From Candidatus Equimonas enterica (GTDB taxonomy: Bacteria > Bacteroidota > Bacteroidia > Bacteroidales > Bacteroidaceae), in NCBI GenBank assembly GCA_018066225.1, contig JAGHRU010000181.1:1-5433 (forward strand): a stretch of DNA of 5,433 bases. Direction: 5' to 3'. A program made the position numbers and the translations under genes. Within the stretch, counting starts at the first letter, position 1, and the number at the start of each line of letters is the position of its first letter. This document shows positions 1 to 4,231 of the stretch, in pieces. The notes beneath the pieces are model-generated. The model saw nothing but the letters and a program-made list of their open reading frames with translations. It was not told the origin of the DNA and did no database searches.

Positions 1-83
1 GCTCGGGTCATGGGTTGCGATTGTTGCCATTTGACGTGTTGGTACCACTGCCCTGTCAGCGTATCCGCCTGCATTTTTGCCAC

Positions 84-695
84 CTAGAGCGGGGGCCCAG
101 TGGAATCCGCGGGCGTAGTAAACGCCACGACCATGATGTCACGATAGTCGTGCACAGTGTCGGTAGCCGCTGCAGGTAGAGCGCATACGACCTGCCTACC
201 GCCTATAACATCCGTCCTACTATATGCAATGTGACGCATAGCCTGCTCGGGCTTCACCCAAGGGCCTCCACTCATCGCCCAGCCTGGACAGGTCTGTATG
301 GAGAAACGCAAGCCCAGCCTATGTGCTTCACTGGCCGTATGCGTCAGCAGCGACTCCCAACGTGGCGATAGACATTCGGTATGCTCACGCGTACCGGGCC
401 AGTCGGTGCCGTCGCCTACTGCGCCATGAAAGAAGGCAATGCCCGTGATACCTGCACGGGCGATGGCCTCTAAATCGTGCGTAATGCCAGCACGGTCCAC
501 ATTGCCGCCCACGAAGTGAAACCATGTCTCTGGATAGAACTCACGCGAGGGATGAGCAAACATGGCCTCATCGGCTGCACCAAAAGGACGCATCAACAGA
601 CTATCGTGAGGAACGGCAGGGACGATGGCTGTCTGCGCTACCGCAGCAAGAGGCAGCACAGCGACCATCAATAGCAGAGTAAATAGTGGCTTCAT
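84..695 (-). pseudogene. N-terminal fragment of a GH106 (alpha-L-rhamnosidase-like) glycoside hydrolase, cut short by TAG
   Basis: The 203-residue product begins with a signal peptide (Lys2, a hydrophobic stretch at 4-20, probable cleavage before Gln21), so it would be exported. Residues 57-90 (TWFHFVGGNV, then ITHDLEAIARAGITGIAFFH) and residues 127-152 (LGLRFSIQTCPGW, SGGPWVKPEQAM) match the start of the GH106 catalytic barrel; YRDIMVVAFTTP at 184-195 also fits the family. GH106 enzymes usually run to about 1000 residues, but here a TAG at 84-86 ends the frame in the N-terminal part of the barrel, so the product should be inactive. After the TAG the same frame stays open to the window edge (27 codons), and one other frame is open too, so a nonsense mutation, a frameshift at the five-base G run (91-95) or a sequencing error are all possible. 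The ATG at 693-695 has only 25 bases between it and the preceding terminator's T-run, and I find no separate promoter. Family assignment is firm; broken status is an inference. Confidence 0.7.
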
Positions 696-720
696 CGTGA
701 TTTGCGGGTTTTACATTAAC

Positions 721-755
721 AACAAAAAGGGTGTGTCACGACTACTGACACACCC
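721..755 (-). terminator. Intrinsic terminator after guaA-tonB
   Basis: A perfect 10-bp stem, GGGTGTGTCA / TGACACACCC (746-755 pairing with 729-738), encloses a 7-nt loop. On the minus strand it is followed at once by TTTTTGTT. It lies 7 bases past the stop codon of the TonB-domain gene and ends that transcription unit just before the GH106 fragment. On the plus strand no T-run follows the stem. Confidence 0.9.
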
Positions 756-762
756 TCTCACA

Positions 763-1179
763 TCACTGAATGGCAAAGGTCACGGGCAAAGTGTACCTCA
801 CATCAACTGGCTTGCCATTTCGTGTGCCAGGCTTCCAATGCGGCATTCCGCTAACGACGCGCACGGCTTCACGCGAAAGACTTTCGTCTGGGCTACGCAT
901 CACTGTTATCTGCTGCACGCTGCCGTCTTTGACGACGAGGAAACTAACAATGACACGCCCCTCAATGCCATTGTCATAAGCCTCCTTGGGATAGCGAATG
1001 TTGTCGCGCAAGTATTGCAGCAAGGCAGTTTCACCACCCGGATATTCGGGGAAAGTCTCAGCAACGCCGTCAAAGAGGCGTGTATCTGTGACCGGTACGC
1101 TATCTTCGACCTCCCTCTGCGCTACCATCGCAAGTGGCAGCAACAATAGGCATACTGTGATGAGATATCCTTTGTGCAT
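763..1179 (-). CDS. Secreted TonB C-terminal-domain protein
   Basis: The product has 138 residues. An N-terminal hydrophobic segment (about 5-20, ending AMVA before Gln21) looks like a signal peptide. A TonB C-terminal domain (PF03544 type) spans about 43-137: FPEYPGGETALLQYL, IRYPKEA, GIEGRVIVSFLVVKDGSV and, near the end, WKPGTRNGKPVDVRYTLPVTF are typical of Bacteroidota members. TonB domains contact the TonB box of outer-membrane transporters or act as periplasmic interaction modules. This copy lacks the long Pro/Lys-rich linker of a classical TonB, so it may not span the periplasm; the N-terminal helix could also be an uncleaved anchor. I chose the ATG at 1177-1179 because it overlaps the guaA stop (TAATG) and opens with a typical signal peptide; an upstream in-frame GTG at 1188 would add only three residues. 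It forms a two-gene unit with guaA and ends at the terminator at 721-755. Confidence 0.88.
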   Translation of the reverse strand: MHKGYLITVCLLLLPLAMVAQREVEDSVPVTDTRLFDGVAETFPEYPGGETALLQYLRDNIRYPKEAYDNGIEGRVIVSFLVVKDGSVQQITVMRSPDESLSREAVRVVSGMPHWKPGTRNGKPVDVRYTLPVTFAIQ

Positions 1180-1181
1180 TA
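1177..1181 (-). promoter_or_regulatory. TAATG stop-start overlap coupling guaA to the TonB-domain gene
   Basis: The guaA stop codon TAA (1181-1179) shares its last A with the ATG (1179-1177) of the next gene. One-base overlaps of this kind usually mean that ribosomes finishing the first gene reinitiate on the second. This decides the start of the downstream gene and argues for co-transcription. Confidence 0.75.
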
Positions 1182-2792
1182 CTCCCACTCAATGGTTGAA
1201 GGCGGCTTGGAGGAGATGTCGTAGCATACACGATTGACCCCCTTGACATGATTGATAATATCATTGCTGACCTTCGCCATAAAGTCATAAGGTAGGTGTG
1301 CCCAGTCGGCACTCATGGCGTCGGTAGAGGTGACGGCACGCAACGCCACAGGATGCTCGTAGGTGCGTTCATCGCCCATGACGCCTACGCTGCGCACTGT
1401 TGTGAGCAGCACAGCACCCGCTTGCCATACTTGATCGTAGAGGCTGACTTCTATTTCGCCATTACGGTCAAGGTCGGCAGGGACACCTGCGGCGAGCACC
1501 CTGCGGGCTTCTTCGCCCGAGAGACGCACCTTGTAGTCGCGCATAGTACGGATGTATATGTCATCAGCCTCCTGCAAGATGCGGACGCGCTCGGGAGTGA
1601 TGTCACCGAGGATGCGGACGGCAAGGCCTGGGCCGGGGAAAGGATGGCGCGTGATAAGGTGCTCGGGCATCCCCATCTGGCGACCTACGCGGCGCACTTC
1701 GTCCTTGAAGAGCCAACGCAGAGGCTCGCACAGCGAAAGGTGCATATCCTTGGGGAGACCACCAACGTTGTGGTGGCTTTTGATAACTTTGCCTGTGATG
1801 TTAAGGCTCTCGATACGGTCAGGGTAGATGGTGCCTTGCGCCAGCCATTTGGCATCTTTTATCTTTTGCGCTTCGGCATTGAAGACTTCCACAAAGTCGC
1901 GGCCAATGATTTTGCGCTTTTGCTCGGGATCGGTAACCCCCTGCAAGTCGGCAAAAAACTTGGCAGAGGCATCGACACCGATGACATTGAGGCCAAGACA
2001 TTCGTAGTCGTGCATCACATTGGCAAACTCGTCCTTACGCAGCATACCGTGATCAACGAAGATGCAAGTCAGTCGGTCACCGATGGCCTTATTGAGCAGC
2101 ACTGCGGCTACACTGCTATCCACACCGCCTGAAAGGCCAAGGATAACACGGTCACCACCCACCTGAGAGCGTATCTCCTCTACCGTAGTCTCAACGAAAG
2201 AGGCAGCACTCCAATCTTGACGGCTACCGCAAATATCAACGACAAAGTTGCGAAGTAGTTGCGTGCCTTGCAGCGAATGGAAAACTTCAGGATGGAATTG
2301 TACGCCCCACAATTGCTCTCCGTCGGCTTGATAGGCGGCATATTTCACCTTACTGGTAGATGCTATGCAGCGGAAACCTTCGGGAATAGCAGTAATCGTA
2401 TCGCCATGGCTCATCCACACTTGTGAGCCTGCGTCGAGACCTCGCAACAAAGGATTATCTGCCTCGAAAGTGTCAAGGTTGGCACGGCCGTACTCTCGCG
2501 TGGCCGCAGGCTCGACCTTGCCGCCATAGATATGGCTCATATATTGTGCACCATAGCAGATGCCAAGGATAGGCAATCGGCCACGAATACGACTTAAATC
2601 GATTTGGAATGCTTCGGGGTCATAGACCGAATAAGGCGAGCCACCGAGTATAACACCAATAACACTCGGGTCGTCGTGAGGAAACTTATTGTATGGCAGC
2701 ACTTCACAAAACGTGCCAAGTTCTCTGACTCTGCGGCCGATGAGTTGCGTGGTCTGTGAACCGAAATCGAGGATAATGATTTTCTGTTGCAT
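1179..2792 (-). CDS. guaA: GMP synthase (glutamine-hydrolysing)
   Basis: GuaA converts XMP, ATP and glutamine to GMP in the cytoplasm, the last step of guanine nucleotide synthesis. The 537 residues hold the complete two-part enzyme. A class I glutamine amidotransferase domain (about 4-190) has ILGGSPYSVYD at 48-58, nucleophile Cys79 in GICYGAQ, and His167 and Glu169 in QFHPEV. The ATP pyrophosphatase domain follows, with PP-loop SGGVDSS at 221-227, FVDHGMLRK at 245-253, LAQGTIYPDRIES at 317-329, HHNVGGLP at 340-347 and HPFPGPGLAVR at 383-393. The C-terminal dimerisation domain ends in the family signature DISSKPPSTIEWE. A stretch of about 26 residues (roughly 424-449) between the helix after the HPFPGPG motif and LYDQVWQA appears to be extra compared with E. 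coli GuaA as I recall it, which explains a length above the usual 510-525. The ATG at 2792 begins directly with the domain (KIIILDFGSQ). A TAnnTTTG element lies just upstream, and a TonB-domain gene overlaps the 3' end. Confidence 0.98.
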   Translation of the reverse strand: MQQKIIILDFGSQTTQLIGRRVRELGTFCEVLPYNKFPHDDPSVIGVILGGSPYSVYDPEAFQIDLSRIRGRLPILGICYGAQYMSHIYGGKVEPAATREYGRANLDTFEADNPLLRGLDAGSQVWMSHGDTITAIPEGFRCIASTSKVKYAAYQADGEQLWGVQFHPEVFHSLQGTQLLRNFVVDICGSRQDWSAASFVETTVEEIRSQVGGDRVILGLSGGVDSSVAAVLLNKAIGDRLTCIFVDHGMLRKDEFANVMHDYECLGLNVIGVDASAKFFADLQGVTDPEQKRKIIGRDFVEVFNAEAQKIKDAKWLAQGTIYPDRIESLNITGKVIKSHHNVGGLPKDMHLSLCEPLRWLFKDEVRRVGRQMGMPEHLITRHPFPGPGLAVRILGDITPERVRILQEADDIYIRTMRDYKVRLSGEEARRVLAAGVPADLDRNGEIEVSLYDQVWQAGAVLLTTVRSVGVMGDERTYEHPVALRAVTSTDAMSADWAHLPYDFMAKVSNDIINHVKGVNRVCYDISSKPPSTIEWE

Positions 2793-2814
2793 AAGCTTGG
2801 AGATGATTGTGCCG

Positions 2815-2822
2815 CAAAGTTA
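2815..2822 (-). promoter_or_regulatory. Bacteroidota -7 promoter element for guaA
   Basis: The minus strand reads TAACTTTG here, a full match to the TAnnTTTG -7 consensus of Bacteroidota primary sigma promoters. The expected start of transcription is near 2810, leaving a short leader of about 18-20 nt before the guaA ATG. No clear TTTG is found at the usual -33 spacing; only a T-rich run (2823-2830) lies just upstream. The leader is too short to hold a riboswitch. Confidence 0.55.
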
Positions 2823-2882
2823 CAAAAAAACTGCGACGTGGCCTTGGAAGATGGCAGTATTTTAGCCAATAGCACCTATATG

Positions 2883-2937
2883 AAACGAAAAATGTAGGAG
2901 GACGAACTACTGTTAGCGTCATTCGTCCTCCTACATT
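2883..2937 (-). terminator. Intrinsic terminator after the DUF2795 gene
   Basis: A perfect 16-bp inverted repeat (2891-2906 with 2922-2937, arm AATGTAGGAGGACGAA) encloses a 15-nt loop. On the minus strand the stem runs into ATTTTTCGTTTC, supplying the U-rich tail. It begins 23 bases past the stop codon of the DUF2795 gene and isolates that gene from guaA. No T-run follows on the plus strand. Confidence 0.88.
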
Positions 2938-2960
2938 GGGGTGGTAATATGCTTGCTCTG

Positions 2961-3182
2961 CTAATACTCGTCTTCGTTGAAGAGGAAATCTTCTTTGTCG
3001 GGATAGTCGGGCCATACATCCTCTATGGTTTCGTATATCTCGCCTTCGTCTTCCAACTCTTGCAGATTTTCAACGACCTCCATCGGTGCACCAGAGCGCA
3101 GTGCATAGTCGATGAGTTCCTCCTTGGAGGCAGGCCATGGCGCATCCTCCAACTTTGTTGCAAGTTCTAATGTCCAATACAT
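2961..3182 (-). CDS. DUF2795 family small acidic protein
   Basis: This 73-residue protein matches the DUF2795 family as it occurs in Bacteroidota, where members are about this length and strongly conserved. Visible hallmarks are MYWTLELATKLEDAPWPASK at the start, EELIDYALRSGAP at 21-33, a predicted helix VVENLQELEDEG at 36-47, and an acidic tail with EDVWPDYPDKEDF and NEDEY at the C-terminus. It has no signal peptide or membrane segment and should be cytoplasmic. The biochemical function is not known to me. It is monocistronic: its own promoter lies at 3225-3256 and its own terminator at 2883-2937. The stop codon is TAG at exactly the position where the family normally ends, which shows that TAG is read as stop in this genome. 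The ATG at 3180-3182 matches the conserved family N-terminus. Confidence 0.93.
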   Translation of the reverse strand: MYWTLELATKLEDAPWPASKEELIDYALRSGAPMEVVENLQELEDEGEIYETIEDVWPDYPDKEDFLFNEDEY

Positions 3183-3224
3183 ATTTTATGAAGATAAATG
3201 TTTGTTATTGCTGTAAATCGGGCG

Positions 3225-3256
3225 CGAAATTATAAAAATCGTATGACACAACCAAA
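3225..3256 (-). promoter_or_regulatory. Promoter of the DUF2795 gene
   Basis: The minus strand carries TTTG at 3256-3253 (-33) and, after a 20-base spacer, TAATTTCG at 3232-3225, which differs from TAnnTTTG at one position. Spacing and sequence fit the Bacteroidota primary promoter. The expected start of transcription is near 3219, giving a leader of about 36 nt. It sits between the methyltransferase-like gene and the DUF2795 gene, so the latter need not depend on upstream transcription. Confidence 0.65.
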
Positions 3257-3290
3257 TATTAAGGCTTAAAAATTGCAAATAAAAGCATTC

Positions 3291-3896
3291 CTACCAAAAA
3301 TTGATGGTATAATGTTGGGTATTAAGTTTTGAAGTGATATAAATCAAACCGTAACGATAAAGATTAAATGTGACCGCGTGATGTGCAGGTGTTAGTCTCG
3401 TTAGACAACGCTGCCATGCCTGCCGATGCAATGGACTATCGTAGATGCCTTCCACGATTATTACATAGGGTGAAGTCGTGGTGGGAAGTTCATTTGAAAG
3501 AAACGCAATGGCATTTTGTCGGCCTATATAGTATAGAGCATTCGCACTTGGCATTTCTGCATTACTCCGACGAAGGATAGCACGCCGACATCCGGCTTCG
3601 AAATACTTGGCCAATAGGTCGTAATTGCTGCCAGCAGGTACAACAATGAGTTGTGGTTGAAAATCATTGGCCAAACGAAAGCACAAGCGACAATCCCGCA
3701 AAGTAATATCACAAGGCGGTGTGTGACGTTGCTCTTGCGCCAAACGTTCATAAGCATAGTACTTTTCCTTATTGTAAAACACTTGCGTGACCAGTCTAAA
3801 AGCAAAGGGAGAGTGAATGCCATAGCCTCGTCGATAGGGCAATCGTCGCAACCAAACAAGACACCGCAAGAGCATCTTGGAAAGTTTCTGTGTCAT
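3291..3896 (-). CDS. Class I SAM-methyltransferase-like protein with a degenerate cofactor loop
   Basis: The 201-residue product resembles a Bacteroidota family annotated as class I SAM-dependent methyltransferase. Shared features are the N-terminal RRGYGIHSPFAF (22-33), a YYAYERL segment (46-52), and the C-terminal AVTFNLYRYGLIYI...QHYTINF (174-200). In the family the middle forms a Rossmann fold with a glycine-rich SAM loop; here the matching place reads LIVVPAGSNYDLLAKYF (83-99), without an E/DxGxGxG motif. The protein also looks shorter than family members as I recall them (about 230-260), with the central part compressed. It may be a degenerate or re-purposed member and catalysis is doubtful. 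It is basic at the N-terminus and has no signal peptide. The ATG at 3896 is preferred; an in-frame GTG at 3914 would add six residues. Its GC content appears lower than that of guaA. It stands alone, 108 bases from the DUF2795 gene, with no convincing terminator after its TAG stop. Confidence 0.78.
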   Translation of the reverse strand: MTQKLSKMLLRCLVWLRRLPYRRGYGIHSPFAFRLVTQVFYNKEKYYAYERLAQEQRHTPPCDITLRDCRLCFRLANDFQPQLIVVPAGSNYDLLAKYFEAGCRRAILRRSNAEMPSANALYYIGRQNAIAFLSNELPTTTSPYVIIVEGIYDSPLHRQAWQRCLTRLTPAHHAVTFNLYRYGLIYITSKLNTQHYTINFW

Positions 3897-4004
3897 TTGT
3901 CGTATTGCTTTCACTCTTGGTAGAATTAAACGATATATGATATTCAGATACGGAATATTTGCTCACCAATCATCGTATTACATAATTTTTGCGCTCGTTT
4001 TGAC

Positions 4005-4034
4005 ATGTTTGGCTTGCAATACAAGAACAAACAT
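4005..4034. repeat. 30-base interrupted palindrome
   Basis: ATGTTTG (4005-4011) pairs with CAAACAT (4028-4034). Inside it CTTG (4013-4016) pairs with CAAG (4022-4025) around CAATA, with small asymmetric bulges (one base left, two right). The right arm overlaps the possible -7 element of the methyltransferase-like gene. It could be an operator or a leader hairpin. Neither strand has a T-run after it, so it is not a standard terminator. Confidence 0.5.
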
Positions 4035-4035
4035 A
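4028..4035 (-). promoter_or_regulatory. Possible -7 element for the methyltransferase-like gene
   Basis: The minus strand reads TATGTTTG, a match to TAnnTTTG. It would start transcription near 4022, giving a leader of about 125 nt before the ATG at 3896. No TTTG is present at the usual -33 distance, so support is limited to the -7 match and the absence of a better candidate nearer the gene. Confidence 0.3.
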
Positions 4036-4066
4036 AGAAAAATTACGATAATTTGCGATTTTTCTT
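4035..4066. repeat. Second inverted repeat, abutting the first
   Basis: AAGAAAAAT (4035-4043) is the exact reverse complement of ATTTTTCTT (4058-4066), with 14 bases between. A smaller perfect palindrome, AAATTA-CGA-TAATTT, lies at 4040-4054 in the same place, so two alternative pairings are possible. The arms are very AT-rich, so chance is a real alternative. Confidence 0.35.
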
Positions 4067-4075
4067 GGCAAAAGT

Positions 4076-4106
4076 CTTGTTATTTTGAAAAATAAGTGTA
4101 ATTTTG
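4076..4106 (+). promoter_or_regulatory. Plus-strand promoter of a small RNA candidate
   Basis: TAATTTTG (4099-4106) matches TAnnTTTG exactly. CTTG (4076-4079), one base off TTTG, sits 19 bases upstream at the proper -33 spacing. It is the best promoter-like match in the window on the plus strand, where no protein gene lies. The expected start of transcription is around 4111-4113. Confidence 0.6.
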
Positions 4107-4111
4107 CATCG

Positions 4112-4180
4112 TGTTTTTCATAGTATTAGATTTAAGGTTAACATGGGTGGGATGCAGATGCATCCCATTTTTTATTTTAT
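4112..4180 (+). ncRNA. Candidate small RNA of about 70 nt
   Basis: A near-consensus promoter (4076-4106) is followed about 40 bases later by a strong intrinsic terminator (4148-4182), with no protein gene downstream on the plus strand. This predicts a transcript of roughly 65-75 nt with an unstructured A/U-rich 5' half, including GGTTAACATGGG, and a 3' terminator hairpin. It converges on sprA: its 3' end lies about 50 bases from the sprA stop codon, so it would be antisense to any sprA message that runs past its stop. I do not recognise a known RNA family. Both ends are predicted from motifs only. Confidence 0.5.
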
Positions 4181-4182
4181 TT
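4148..4182 (+). terminator. Intrinsic terminator on the plus strand
   Basis: TGGGATGCA (4148-4156) pairs with TGCATCCCA (4159-4167); the two central bases plus an opened closing pair make a tight AGAT loop. The stem is followed directly by TTTTTTATTTTATTT. On the minus strand the same hairpin is followed by CCCATG with no T-run, so it works in the plus direction only and cannot be the sprA terminator. Confidence 0.85.
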
Positions 4183-4231
4183 CCTCTTCTACTTACATTA
4201 TGACAAAACGCGATGGCTATTAGTCAGAGCG

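Larger units (their letters stand above)
3897..4231. other. AT-rich intergenic region between sprA and the methyltransferase-like gene
   Basis: This 335-base stretch has no convincing protein gene on either strand. It contains, in plus-strand order, two abutting inverted repeats (4005-4034 and 4035-4066), a possible minus-strand -7 element for the methyltransferase-like gene (4028-4035), a plus-strand promoter (4076-4106), and a plus-strand intrinsic terminator (4148-4182). I see no clear intrinsic terminator for sprA on the minus strand. Confidence 0.8.

Noticed and set aside
84..86. TAG read as an amino acid, as in recoded Bacteroidales phages
   Set aside because: The DUF2795 gene and the methyltransferase-like gene both end at TAG where their families normally end, and the window has no phage genes.
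625..1149. Plus-strand open frame of 174 codons opposite the TonB-domain gene
   Set aside because: It crosses the minus-strand terminator and runs antisense to a clear TonB domain; its product has no family features.
1177..1188. GTG start at 1188 for the TonB-domain gene
   Set aside because: The ATG at 1179 forms a TAATG overlap with guaA and opens directly with the signal peptide; the GTG adds only three residues inside guaA.
1296..2132. Long plus-strand open frame opposite guaA (278 codons)
   Set aside because: It is fully antisense to guaA, whose motifs are complete, has no recognisable domain, and comes from codon bias of the opposite strand.
2793..2885. Purine riboswitch ahead of guaA
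   Set aside because: The predicted leader is only about 20 nt and no paired three-way junction is visible.
3896..3914. GTG start at 3914 for the methyltransferase-like gene
   Set aside because: An ATG six codons downstream is a better start, and the extra residues have no family support; it cannot be fully excluded.
3877..4095. Plus-strand open frame of 72 codons in the sprA-methyltransferase interval
   Set aside because: It overlaps the methyltransferase start antisense, spans both inverted repeats, and has no recognisable features.
4143..4223. Plus-strand mini-ORF of 26 codons starting at ATGGGTGGG
   Set aside because: It runs straight through the terminator stem and T-run, which explain the sequence better; it has no ribosome binding site and low-complexity content.
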